Positions 10,120-21,000 of a stretch of DNA of 64,000 nucleotides are shown piece after piece; the stretch's first letter is position 1, and each line of letters begins with the position of its first letter. The notes below the pieces were generated by a model. The model made no database searches. It was given only the letters and a program-made list of their open reading frames with translations, and was not told where the DNA came from. Origin of the DNA: Skeletonema tropicum (taxonomy: Eukaryota; Bacillariophyta; Thalassiosirophyceae; Thalassiosirales; Thalassiosiraceae); contig CM074144.1 of NCBI GenBank assembly GCA_037178625.1, positions 682,001 through 746,000 of the forward strand. Direction: 5' to 3'. The translations under genes and the position numbers were made by a program.

Positions 10120-11388
10120 ATGATTCTTGCAAAGGCGTTCCTGTTCTTCCAGCTATTTGCGTTGGCATCGTCGACCAATCAGTCGGACAAAGAAACAAGG
10201 ATCATCGGAGGTCTTGTGGCGGATGAAGATCGTCATCAATATTCGGTATCTCTCCAATCCAATGGCCACTTCTGTGGAGGTTCTCTTATTCTCAAGGATG
10301 TCGTGCTCACAGCAGCACATTGCCTCGGTGGCTCCATCGATGTGATGATTGGTCGACACGACTTTGATGATTCAGATGGTGAAATAATATCAGCCAAGTG
10401 GCAAATTGAGCATCCAGGCTACGACACAACTACAGATGAATATGACATGGCGCTGATTGTTCTATCTAGACCTGTGGAAATTGCAGTGCCGCTAATAACT
10501 TTGAATGAGGACAGCTCTTATCCATCTCCTGGAACCATTGCGCATGTCATGGGTTGGGGAAGTATTAATGGTAATCGTGACGAACCCATGCCTCCACCTG
10601 AAGAAATGCATATAGTGGATGTAGAGGTAATAAGCAATCAACGATGTGAAGATTTAGAAAGAGGTGGTAATAGCTACGGCGAGTATGGATATGACATCTA
10701 TGAGAGCAATATATGCACTTATACTGAAGAGAAAGATGCATGCCAAGGAGACAGTGGTGGACCTTTGATTGTGCGAGGAAATGATGTTTCGCAAGACACA
10801 CTCATCGGCGTTGTGAGCTGGGGTATAGGATGTGCTTATCTTCCTGGTGTTTACGGCCGTGTCTCAGAGTCGTATGGCTGGATTCAAGATAGAGCATGCC
10901 AGTTAAGCTCGGACACATCCGGGTCAACACTGTGTGGCACAGAGGAACCTACCTATTCACCAACTACGGATGAGCCAACACCACTGCCAACGAATCAGCC
11001 TACGGATGAGCCAACACCACTGCCAACGAATCAGCCGACACCACAACCTACCACGGCCGAGCCATCAATCTCGTTGAATCCAACAGGGATTCCAACGTCA
11101 TCTCCTTCATCACGACCTTCTGGAAGTCCATCAGCATCGCCCACGAGCCAACCGTCAATTAGTCCAACTATTTCATCTCAACCAAGCTCTGGGCCGACTT
11201 TGTCGACATCACCGACTATTTCAAGCTCACCGACATTATCGAGTGCTCCCACAGCTTACTCGGAAAAGGAAATTCGGATGATAACGGCCGAGGAACTTGC
11301 ATTCATTAATTCTTCAAACACTTTTAGAAGTGGCATTTGTGTAGCATCAGCGATAAGCTTTGTGGTTACGGCTTGGCTGATGCTCTAA
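10120..11388 (+). CDS. Secreted trypsin-like serine protease, intronless paralogue
   Basis: This is a complete single-exon frame of 422 residues. The signal peptide is MILAKAFLFFQLFALASS. Propeptide cleavage would occur at ETRIIGG. The S1 domain has His in LTAAHC, Asp in EYDMALIVLS, and Ser in GDSGGP with the preceding specificity Asp (KDACQGDSGG), so cleavage after Lys/Arg is expected. A Thr/Pro/Ser tail from about residue 275 begins with a tandem copy of TDEPTPLPTNQP. It then changes to PSxSPT repeats and ends in a hydrophobic segment, GICVASAISFVVTAWLML. It is closely related to the divergent neighbour (shared CGGSLI, VGRHDFDD-like, QCEDLERGG and SWGIGCAYLPGVYGRVS segments). Unlike that copy it has no intron after RIIGG. 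An extracellular, anchored protease is the likely product. Confidence 0.92.
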   Translation: MILAKAFLFFQLFALASSTNQSDKETRIIGGLVADEDRHQYSVSLQSNGHFCGGSLILKDVVLTAAHCLGGSIDVMIGRHDFDDSDGEIISAKWQIEHPGYDTTTDEYDMALIVLSRPVEIAVPLITLNEDSSYPSPGTIAHVMGWGSINGNRDEPMPPPEEMHIVDVEVISNQRCEDLERGGNSYGEYGYDIYESNICTYTEEKDACQGDSGGPLIVRGNDVSQDTLIGVVSWGIGCAYLPGVYGRVSESYGWIQDRACQLSSDTSGSTLCGTEEPTYSPTTDEPTPLPTNQPTDEPTPLPTNQPTPQPTTAEPSISLNPTGIPTSSPSSRPSGSPSASPTSQPSISPTISSQPSSGPTLSTSPTISSSPTLSSAPTAYSEKEIRMITAEELAFINSSNTFRSGICVASAISFVVTAWLML

Positions 11389-11452
11389 GCATTGGTAGCT
11401 TGCTAAGATCGAAGGAGAAAGTGATAAAATATATTAGGGCGCAACTTAGGTA

Positions 11453-13686
11453 TCATTCATTGTTTCGTAAAAGCCCTAGCTCGGTCAGTTTGTCAACTTT
11501 CTCCTCCGTCAACGTGCACAATTGCGACCGCTGCTTCGTCACCCATGTTGCCAACTTTGGATTCTCCGCCCATTTTTTCGGCACGTTGCAGTCGCTAATG
11601 AGGGTCGATTTGAGAAAGCAGCTATTTAGAATAGAAGAGTCAAACTGAATGAATTTCCATCTCTGAGTATTCTTACCCATATTTTTCTTTATATTCCTTG
11701 AGCTCTTCAAATCTTTGACTCCATGGAGTTCTACCTTCTCTTACGTTCCAAACAAAGCCGATACCTTCTAATTGATCACTTAATAAGGTACAAAGAAGTA
11801 GAAAAGACGAGCGTGAGTCGTGAGTCAATAGGAAAACATAGCAATCAGTAACAATTATTTTCAGATTCTTACATCTTTTCCTGTGTCATATTCGAAGGCA
11901 ACCCACTCTGAAACTTCTTATATTGTGTCCTTGTATTATTGACAAATGTCCCTAGTGAAGCATCCTGCTCATACTTGAGTGGAACATTGCAATTGCCCCA
12001 TTGATTCTTGTATTCCTTCAACAGTTTGATCCACTCTGAGAACTCACGTGGGGATTCGCGTACACTCCATTTGAAGTTGATGGCATTAAGCCTTTCTTGT
12101 CGTTGCTTATTCATTGTCGATGACTTTCCATTGACATATCGTTGATACTGGAATCGTTGTTCATTTACCCAGTATCCCAAAGATGGATTTTGAGGATACT
12201 TCTTGGGTACAAGAGTGTTACCGTGTTCGTGCTGATATGCTACCAGTTCGGCCAATCGCTCCTCCCAAGACGAATGTCCTCCTTCTCTGACAGACCAAAC
12301 GAATCCAATCCGTTCCAAGTCTTGAATTTTGGTATCTGTCATTGCGGATGGTTTTCCTTGCCTCATTTTCTTGTATTCGACTCTTTGTCGGTTGACAAAG
12401 TTGCCAAGTGGTGGATGCTCTACAAACTTCAAGGGGACGTTGCAATCTCCGTTATGTTTGGCTCGGTAATGCATCAAGTCATCCAGCCATGTTTGCCACT
12501 GTGTCAAATTATTTTTCCATGGAAATGTGAGCTCATTGAGTTGAAAAATTCGCTCTGGAGTGAGGTTTTCTGAATCACATCGCTGCTGCTGCTTTTGCTG
12601 GTGCTTTGCGGATCGTTTCTTGGAACTAATTTCTGCACCAAGGTCATCGGCATTGCGAATATACCGCAATTCACGTACCCAAGAACGTAGCATTAAAAGC
12701 ATTTCCTCCTCGGTGTCACCACCAGTAGAAATCTTGACGTTTTCCATTTCTACATTCGCATGGCCATTCACCTCAATAAATTTCGAGAGCATTTCCACCA
12801 TTTCATTCCAGCTTTTCTTCCGATATGATGTGCAATATGCATAGAGAGTGATCACATCGTTTTGGTTTTGTTGTGAGTCGGCACTATTCGGTGTAGCAGC
12901 AACATTTCTCTTGGAATTTTCCAGTACTTCACTTTCTTTTTCTTTCTCAGATGTGTCCTCTACTTTTTCCTGTGGCAGTGGCGGGAGTAGTGAACGATGC
13001 TGCTGTTGATCAAGGCAATCATGATTTGAAAAGTTTGGTTCCTCTCTATGAGAGGATGAATCATGCCCATTGATTCTAAGAGCAACTGCAGATCCATCAC
13101 TGTCAGCAGCAGAAACTTTTTCGCCATATTTCGGAACATGGATAGGTGGCGGAAGAAAGTCTTTGTACCCGGCTTGATCACTATTTTTGATTGGATTATT
13201 CACTGCTGTTTGTTGTTGGTTCTGGTGCTGCTGCTCGTGCTGTTGCCAACCCCGCATGGGATCATTGTATTGTCCTGTGGATGCATGACCGTTTTCTGAA
13301 AAATTAAATTGTGTTGGCGGAAGCGTCGATTGTTGTGTCTGATTTGATGGTAAAAATCCAGCATTAAGAAAATAATTCTGTTTCCTTCCATGATTGGTGA
13401 AGTCATTAGACGCCGATAATTCATACCTAGCCGCTGCATCTGCTGTAAAACCAGCGTGGTTTCGACCTTGATGTGGAAGGGGAGGTAACGGAAAACCCGA
13501 TGCTTCGAAATCGTTGGCATCAAGACCAGAAGAGTGACTGAAGAGAGTCTTGTTGGTCTCTTCTTCTTTTGTGAGTTCTGTTACGCTGGTCAAGCCAATG
13601 TTAGCTGCTGCTACCGGGGCCGGTAGCTTTATCTTTAGTGGCATGGTGATTTTAGAGGCGTGTGGAGAAGGTGTTTTGGAGCCCAT
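11453..13686 (-). CDS. Helicase-associated (HA) domain repeat protein
   Basis: Three exons, 11873..13686, 11677..11778 and 11453..11594, are joined by introns of 94 and 82 bp with GTAAGA donors. They give about 685 residues. The first half (about residues 1-260) is Gln/Asn/Pro-rich and likely disordered. The C-terminal 350 residues hold about five helicase-associated (HA, PF03457-like) repeats. Each has the pattern W...L..Y...(H/W)G(N/D)CNVP..Y...P.LG.WV..QR..Y, for example GNTLVPKKYPQNPSLGYWV and GNCNVPLKYEQDASLGTFV. Both splice junctions restore repeat motifs (KIDQLEGIGFVW and EKYGDCNVP). HA repeats are greatly expanded in diatoms and may bind nucleic acid, but this protein has no helicase core. 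Its 3' end converges on the protease gene with only 64 bp between stops. Confidence 0.85.
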
Positions 13687-14193
13687 TGTACATAAACATC
13701 AGAAGGCGTTACCACGATAATGTGGGCATTTCCATACCCTCTTGGGGGCGGTGCCCACGTAGGGCCAACAACTGTGGAAAATCAGGTGTAAATGAGCTAA
13801 AATAACGGCAAAATTCCCTATCGCCAAAAATAAAAAATCTCCCTAGATAACCTCACCTTTGCGGGCACACCCCTCGCCCTCTATTGTACAACCCAGATTA
13901 CGATTATCGAGCTCCCCCCCCGCTCCCATAAAAACGTGGCGGGAAGGCTGATGGGACATGAGAAGGGAATGGGTCGGGCGGGTTCGATGCCTTGGATAAG
14001 ATTTAGAACCTAAGTACCTAACTCAATGCATTTATTATGAAATTCTTTCGGATTCATCTTGGCATTAGGCTTCATTGTAAGTGTGTGAAGTAAGTAGAGA
14101 AAGCATCTTGAAGGCAGAGCAGACCAGCAACTGGATTCTACCTGGTCTTGTCTTTTCATCATGATTTAAACCTACTATTAAGTGCATTTAGTC
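13687..14193. other. Intergenic, promoter of HA gene and 3' flank of next gene
   Basis: No open frame is worth calling. The region contains a C8 run near 13914 and should hold the promoter of the minus-strand HA-repeat gene. Confidence 0.35.
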
Positions 14194-15293
14194 CTACCAT
14201 ATCTTTAACTTTAACTCGGACGCGATCCAAGGTGGGCTTCCGACGCTTTGAAGCTCAAATTTTGGGGATTCACCTTTGAGGTAATAGAGCTCTGGGTTTG
14301 GACTGTCAGCTTTCTTTTCGGCCAATAACCAACCTGTTACCGCTTGAGTCGTATCATCATAATAGAACTTGTATGCCTGCCAAACAGGGGGGATGAGAGT
14401 ACTCGTCCAATGAGCGTTGGGAGTCGTACCAACATCCCATGGCTCATTGTCGTAGTAACACTTGGTATCGTCAGTCTCATCACCATAAGGCAATCGATTT
14501 CGCCAACTTTCCGCTGAACCCCAAAGCCATGCCACATCTTCGCCACCGGTTGTACCGCATACCCAAGGATACATGATAGCAAACCCGGTGCCAGGTCCAT
14601 TGTCAAGTTCATCAGTATCTAGCAACCCCATGTTTTTCCACCATGGCTTGTTAGCCACTTGATCAGGCCAGTTACCTCCCCACGTCCACATGCCTGCATT
14701 GTACCACTCATAAACTTTGCCGGTACCAGGATGGACAAAGGGTTGAGCGCAGTGGCTCTCCCAGCCATTATCGCAGCCAGTCGTACGTATCGTCAATGGA
14801 GTCGATTCGCTTGAATATTGACCAAATTGTTCTATATAGCCAGTCCCTCCCATGCAGTCGTCCATAAATCCAGCGCCATCGCATCCTAAAGTTGGAGGTG
14901 AAACAAAGAAGTGATTTTATTATTAGCTTACGATTCTAACATGTTCATGTGGTCAAAATAGAAGTTCCCGTTTCTGTGTAAGTACTTACCATGAAAAACC
15001 CAATAATTAGGATTAGGGTCGGTTCCTTTGTATTGCCACGTCTTCGCACCGTCATTTGTGCCGGCATACTTTGGAACATCTTCGCTGTCACAGTAACTTT
15101 CCCACTGATACGGTGGCAACTTCTTGCTCTTCACCGGAAATGGCGTGCAGCTGATTTCTTGTCCTAAATCACCTTGTGAACCTCCGCAATAGTCAAGAAG
15201 ACTGCAGTCGTCGTCGTCGCTCTTGACCGGTACAGTGGCCGCAGCAAGAGCGAGGGCAAGGATGCAGGCTTGTGGAGTAAAATTCATGTTCAT
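14194..15293 (-). CDS. Secreted Trp/Cys-rich protein of unknown function
   Basis: Two exons, 14990..15293 and 14194..14885, join over a 104-bp intron (14886-14989, donor GTAAGT, acceptor TTTAG) to give 331 residues. A signal peptide (ACILALALAAATVPVKS) is followed by an acidic cysteine-containing segment, DDDDCSLLDYCGGSQGD. Dispersed Cys residues and many aromatics follow (WTWGGNWPDQVANKPWWKNMG, GCDNGWESHC, PWVCGTTGGEDVAWLWG). There is no transmembrane anchor. I do not recognise the family. The dense Trp/Tyr surface and disulfide-ready cysteines would suit an extracellular carbohydrate-binding or cell-wall role, but that is only a guess. The splice joins VFH-G-CDGAGFMDDC in frame, which supports the two-exon model. 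Confidence 0.8.
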
Positions 15294-15308
15294 TTTTGTT
15301 CTGTTTAA

Positions 15309-15634
15309 TTAATCATTATGAGACGATCTATCCTGCATCGAGGAAGAGGTATCTTGTGACGGAGCATCTTGGGCCATAACGGGGTTGGAAAAAACAGAGT
15401 GCTCTTGCTTGGTGCACTCGGTCGGCACGCTTATTGTCACCACATCCGATCTAATTGTGTCACAGAGTAGTTCAAGGTTCTCGTAACACAGTTGGCCAAA
15501 GCAAGAAATGGTTTCTGTAGAACAAAGGAAACACAACTGTGAATATTGTAGGGAAAGATACGATGGAAAGGCAAACTAATCTTATCTGTTTGTTCTATGT
15601 ATTTGTGCTCGAGAAGATTGGAGTTCTCTTGCAT
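15309..15634 (-). CDS. Possible small two-exon gene, unknown product
   Basis: Exons 15577..15634 and 15309..15514 would join over a 62-bp intron with a weak donor (GTTTGC) and a good acceptor (TTCTACAG). The product would be 87 residues and contain CFGQLCYENLELLCDTIRSD and a Ser/Gln-rich tail. The second exon reads like real coding sequence, with no low-complexity bias and sensible codon choice, but no family is recognised and the donor does not match the GTAAG used elsewhere in the window. It could also be a chance frame. Confidence 0.3.
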
Positions 15635-15681
15635 TATTCATAATCTTTATTTGAGAGGCGTCCATTTCCATCGCAATGAAT

Positions 15682-16914
15682 TCATCCACTCAACTCTAAT
15701 CGAGGCCAGATCTCGCCATCACGAGCTTTTTCACAAGTGATTACCAGATTCTTCTTGTCCAACGTCCAAGTACATCCATCAACGTCAATCTTGGAGTACA
15801 GCTGAACTTCCACTTTGCATTCACTATTGTACTTGACCACCACTTTTTGTGGTAAAAATGAAACCTTGATCAATCGTTTGTTCACTGTCTCATCATCATC
15901 ATTATCTATCAGTGGAACGGTCAATTCGACTTCCTCCTCATTTTGCAACCATGAATACGAACAACCATCATTACCAGTGGCTTCTGCAGCGACTCCCTCC
16001 GTACCTGCATGATTGGGTTGTGTTTCGCCACTCCTTCCAGTTGCCTCATTGAGAGCTTGTTGCCACAACACATTCTCATGTGGAGCGCGCACAATCCATT
16101 CTTTTGTGGTGTCCATAATATCCGTGCTTTGAATATCAATATTGTGCAGCATTGGCTTGGAACTGACCCGCCCCACGAAGACATCTCCGTAGAAATTAGG
16201 TGCAGGATGATACCCACATTGCTGTGCTAGCTGCGATGCCCTGGTGTTGAGAGACAAGTGTTTCAACATGCCCACTTCATCTAGGTAAATATAAACACCC
16301 TCATTCTTATTTGTTTTTGATGGCCGAACTAAAGGGAATGTTTCGACGCTTCCTCCAGCAGTGGCATTCATTAGAGACGATGAACTCAACCTCGTCTTCT
16401 TCTCCTCGTCCTCAGCTGCTGCTGTTGCTGCAGATTCATCTTCTGACACGGTTCCCAATTTCCCCTTCTTGGCATTCGCAGCAAACTTTTCCATATCTCC
16501 CCCCAATAAATTTTGCTTGGCAGCTTGATCCTTGAAAATCGTTTCATCAATGGATCGTCCATCAGCAAAGAATGATTTCACATATGTTGGAATGATATCA
16601 CCAGCAGGACCAAGAGCCTCCACAAGACGTGAAGGGAGACACACGGTCTGAATTGGCTTGGACGTATCGTGTGGCAGATACACAAACTTTACTCCATTAT
16701 TATTTTCTCCAGCAGCGGCATCATCCGAATCCGAAGAAGATAACGATAGGCTCTGCACTTGTTCAGTGATGGATGGTGGTCGATCGGTGCCGGATAGAGC
16801 GGATTCGGCCTTGCGTCTATCGGCGGAGCTTTCAATTTGGACTCCGTGGTCGCGGAGCCATTGCTCTCGTTCGGTGGGTGTCATGCCTTCGTCGTTGCTC
16901 ATGGTTGTTGTCAA
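15682..16914 (-). CDS. CS-domain (p23/NudC-like) protein
   Basis: A complete single-exon frame of 410 residues. The last 90 residues form a CS domain: YSWLQNEEEVELTVPL, then IKVSFLPQKVVVKY, then YSKIDVDGCTWTLDKKNLVITCEK, ending in WPRLELSG. This beta-sandwich is shared by p23, NudC and SGT1-type Hsp90 co-chaperones. The N-terminal 300 residues are acidic and Ser-rich, with a region around VYIYLDEVGMLKHLSLNTRASQLA that may be a diatom-specific fold. No TPR or SGS domain is seen. A cytosolic co-chaperone role is inferred from the family. A possible alternative start at Met5 or Met11 changes little. Confidence 0.8.
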   Translation of the reverse strand: MTTTMSNDEGMTPTEREQWLRDHGVQIESSADRRKAESALSGTDRPPSITEQVQSLSLSSSDSDDAAAGENNNGVKFVYLPHDTSKPIQTVCLPSRLVEALGPAGDIIPTYVKSFFADGRSIDETIFKDQAAKQNLLGGDMEKFAANAKKGKLGTVSEDESAATAAAEDEEKKTRLSSSSLMNATAGGSVETFPLVRPSKTNKNEGVYIYLDEVGMLKHLSLNTRASQLAQQCGYHPAPNFYGDVFVGRVSSKPMLHNIDIQSTDIMDTTKEWIVRAPHENVLWQQALNEATGRSGETQPNHAGTEGVAAEATGNDGCSYSWLQNEEEVELTVPLIDNDDDETVNKRLIKVSFLPQKVVVKYNSECKVEVQLYSKIDVDGCTWTLDKKNLVITCEKARDGEIWPRLELSG

Positions 16915-17038
16915 AAAGAAAAGTTTTTGTGGTGTGGGTGAAAAAAGGATTTGAATTTGGCGGGGCGGAAATAACGTAGGAATTAGTATTTGGTAGTGTC
17001 ACCTCAGCTCAAAACTCAAAATCTCTTCATTTTTTCTC
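16915..17038. other. Promoter region of the CS-domain gene
   Basis: Short 5' flank of the minus-strand CS-domain gene, ending at the MITE. No motif is assigned. Confidence 0.3.
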
Positions 17039-17204
17039 GCCATCAGGGGAAAAAGCGGCTTAAAACAAGCTGATTCTGAGACCAACCACCGTACTAATTC
17101 CTACATAGACGTTTCTAGCTTTCTACGTGGCTTTTTGCCTTTTAAGCGCCTGCGCTTAAAAACAGGCCGATCTGAGCTCAAGAGGCGCTTTTTCCCCTGA
17201 TGGC
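17039..17204. mobile_element. MITE with 19-bp terminal inverted repeats
   Basis: The 166-bp segment begins with GCCATCAGGGGAAAAAGCG (17039-17057) and ends with its exact reverse complement (17186-17204). It has no coding capacity. An internal partial inverted repeat (AAGCGCC...GCGCTTAAA) lies at 17148-17160. No certain target-site duplication is visible; both flanks are T-rich. A 24-bp match to the right terminus (inverted) occurs at 56948-56971, so this is a family with more than one copy here. The superfamily cannot be named from the termini alone. Confidence 0.75.
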
Positions 17205-18002
17205 TAATTTTTTCGCTGTCGCTGCAGGCTCAGGCTGCAGCCTGCAGCTTGCAATCTTGTTCTTGGCCTTGATTGAGCCGTGCATGAGCCGCGTTTCCTG
17301 CATGATTGTATCATTATTATTACCCCTCTACACTCAAGAATCAATTGATTTAATGGATAGGCAGTGTCATTGTTGCGCAGTGCGGAATTGAATGATATAA
17401 CGCAGTGTGCAGTGTAATAATTTTCGAGGTAAGCGCCCGGACCAAAAGCTGCTGGCAGAATGTTCGAATCTCCGCCATGGTAGGCACGATCATGCTTTGT
17501 TTGTGGCAGTTCTGGTTCGGATATTATACTATATATTGTAGGGGGTAGAATAGATTACAATGGAGATGGAAAATAGTTTGTAGTAGGATTTTGTGCGATG
17601 ATGCATTACTTTTTCAGCGCAAGAAGTAAAACATCGGTATCGGAATATTGGAATATTGTCTATCCTATCTATCTAATACACTCTCACTGAAATGGGACAT
17701 GCATTTCTTTGGTTATTTTTTTCCTTGATTAGCGAAAAGGGCGCCTTTGAATTGGGTCAAGCGATCTTTGTGTGAAATTTTCGCAAGAAACTTTGTTGTG
17801 AGGTGAAATCAAGTGAAGTGGACGTTACTGCTACATAAAACACTGGTTTCAATCTACATATTGCAATTGGTGTTGATAAATTTTCCAACTTCATACGCTG
17901 CCATTGCTCCTTGGGTTGTGGTGTGGCGTATTCAGTCTCAGAATTAGTTACGTCCGTGAGCGTTTTCTACACAGTTGCTTCTGCACCTGAAAAAGACTCA
18001 TC
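17205..18002. other. Intergenic upstream of the giant RNF213-like gene
   Basis: About 800 bp with no convincing coding sequence. The start contains Pst-like palindromic CTGCAG runs (GCAGGCTCAGGCTGCAGCCTGCAGC at 17224-17248). The rest is AT-rich and should hold the promoter of the 16-kb gene that follows. Confidence 0.4.
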
Positions 18003-21000
18003 ATGGCGGGTCCGTCTCATCGGGCTATCCTACGTGTCGAAACGTCGTCTGCCTCACAACAGAAAGCGAGGCGCTTTTCGGCCACAGTATTTCTTCCATC
18101 TGCTGAAGAGGTGGATATTATGGGTGGTGCTGTCTTTGTTGATACAAAGCGAACTACGAGGAGCGGCACGTTCATGTTTCTTGCCGAGGGAGGGGTTGAG
18201 GGCAAGATTTGTGTGTGTGAAACACTACTTGACGGTGATGGGTTCAAGAAAACCCTCATTTATGCAAAGAAAAAGAAGGCTCTCGCATTGATGGTCACTG
18301 AGGAACCGGTCCAGCGAGTGGATATTCCAACCATAGTCATCTCTCATGATCAACTTCGCAGTATCAAGAAGGAGTTGAAGGAGGCTTTCGTCTCAATCAC
18401 CTATACGTCAGGATCGTATGAGAATCATCCAGTGACATTTGTCCTTCAAAACTTTATTAAGGAAGGAGACGCATTTGAATGGGATGGGAAAATACATGTA
18501 TCTACGGGTACAACTGATCACCGTGATTTACATCAAAACTTTGGATCCGAGGCAATCATTTTTCGCAATCCAAATCAACAGAACGATGTTGTTGAGTTCG
18601 GGAATAAAGAGAACATGGCTGGCGAAGTCTGTTTGGTGGGGGATTGTAAGAGCAATCGTGACTTCGCTCAAATCGTTAGTCTTGCTGCACAATATGGAGC
18701 TTCTGCGTTGTTCACAACGTATGAGAAGCCCCCTCTTCTTACCATTCCACTTCCAGTAGTCGTGGTCAATAAGAAGCATTTTGATCGACTGAGGAAGCCA
18801 GGCACGATGGTGCACTTCAGACACAAGTCGGAATCGCAAAGGAAGGCATCCAAACCAGAGCCACAAGCAACGCCGGCTGCTTCCGAAGAGTTATGTGGCA
18901 GCTCTTCAAGATGGATCCAAATCTTCGTTCCAAAAATCTCCCTCCCCCTCAAGAAAAGTCTGCGAACAAAAACACTTGGGGAGTTGGGGGTTAGCGCAAG
19001 TAGGTGGTGCTGTTACATCTGCTGTTCGGAGCTTTGGATTGATGAAGTATAATCCTCAATCTAAGACGAAATTCAATGCTATCGTCGAAAGTGGAACTGT
19101 TTGGTCCAAAGATGTTCACTTGTACCACGAAGCTATGGAGCTTCTACAGTGGATTGATTCTGTCGAGGTCTCAGAAGATCGTCAGGACCGAGATTGAAGC
19201 GCTCAATGAAGCGATTGGCGAAATGGTGGATCAAAACAGTGGTGTAGGAGACGTTCTGATGGTGCTGTTTTGTGCCAAGCTCCGTAAAAAATTGTCATCA
19301 CGTGAAGCATCTCTACAGTTGACGAAGAATGCTGTTGAGTTGGTCAAGAATATGAAAATAGATGAAAGTGATCCCATCTCTTCCTCCCTTGACCTCGATA
19401 CAACTGACCTGAATGATTACATTATTGATTTGGTGAAACATCTTGCAAAACAGCCGTCGAATAAGGGCAGCATGAAAGGCTTTGTTGCTAAACGCATTAT
19501 GGATTCGAGTACATCACTGCCAATCTGTAAAAGATGGTCATTGGGATAATTTGAAAGTAAATGCATTGCAAGCAATTGCAACACACGAGCTTTTCAGGGA
19601 TGAACAAGAAACACTCCTCTCTTTCATGTCTTTGTCCATATTGAACACCCTTGCCGTGCGAACGGCTACTTCATTTCAAGATATCTGTGTGTTCTTCTCC
19701 GGTACGGACAAAGTTAGCGTGCTGTCAGCAGCGATTCCTGGTCTCCTGCGACTCTATAGAAGTGATAGAACCAATCGGATTGACTGGCAAAGAAAGTTTG
19801 GTTCGATCAAGAATGTCACTGCCTTCACCATCCTGGATCGGTTCGAGATAGAAGAGGTTGGGTCTGATGTTTTGAAATGGAAGACTAACTTTATCGAGGC
19901 AATCGTTCAAAACATTGAGCACGTTCCATCTCTAGCTTTCAGTGACTTTGGATCCTTATACGACTGTCTTCGAATCGACAGTAAACTCAATGATGTAGCT
20001 ACAGAGTTGATGGTGAGATCGATCTGTTCTTCGCTTAAAGACTGGCGCGATGTTCGCGTTCCATCCCCAACGAGTGTGTCTGAGCTTCTTCAAACGGACA
20101 TCGGACATCATCTTCTTTCTGATCCGAAGGGGTTCATTGCCCTCAAATATTACATTGAAAACAGTCTATTCAAGCGGTACCGTGAGCAAGAAGAAGACAA
20201 GGACAAGCTAGTCTTACTTGGAAAAGCAAGCAGTTCTTTCTCCGCCTGCGAATTCTGTACGGACGAAGAAGCTGCTACTGTGATTTCGGAAGCCATTCGC
20301 ACTTGTGTCCGTACTTCTCAACGCTGTGATGATCTGTGCTTCACAGCGATGGATGTCTCCCAGCACTTGCAAGATATTTTCTACGATGAGGATAAATCAA
20401 ATTTGCCTTCAATAATTGGAGAAATCTTGATCCGAGAAACTGGAATCTGTTCCACCATTCGGGCCTCTCCATCTGCACTATGCAACGCTACAAGTCGCCT
20501 CCAATCAAGGCCCAGTGGACATCTCAGTCATTTCTTGTATCAAGAGTTACTTGAGGGATTGAAAGATGAATGCAAGAGCATTGATAGTGCAATATCCTTT
20601 TGTGTGTCCGTTTGGAAGGATGGTATTAGTCGATCCCCTGACGCAAGAAATATCGTCCATGAGATCATCACTAACAGCTTTGATAACTGGCATCCTTCCT
20701 CCATCATCGATCTGCTTGTGGTGGACGCATCTTTGTTGGGGGAGATTCATGACTTCCTTCTTTCTATTACGACTGAAGAGAACTGTGAAGATATTTATCA
20801 GAAGAATAGCAGTGCCTGTCTTGAGAGTATTCGATCTATTGCCGGTAATTGGCATGGAAAGTTTAAGAAAGAGACGTGCTGCTTGACGGAGCTTCAAAAA
20901 GTCAACAATCATTTGACGGATGCAAAACAGCAATTGCTTTCGAGCATTCTCGGCAGTCAGTTCCCCTCTTCAAGCGATATTGATGAGAAGGTTGCTGAAA

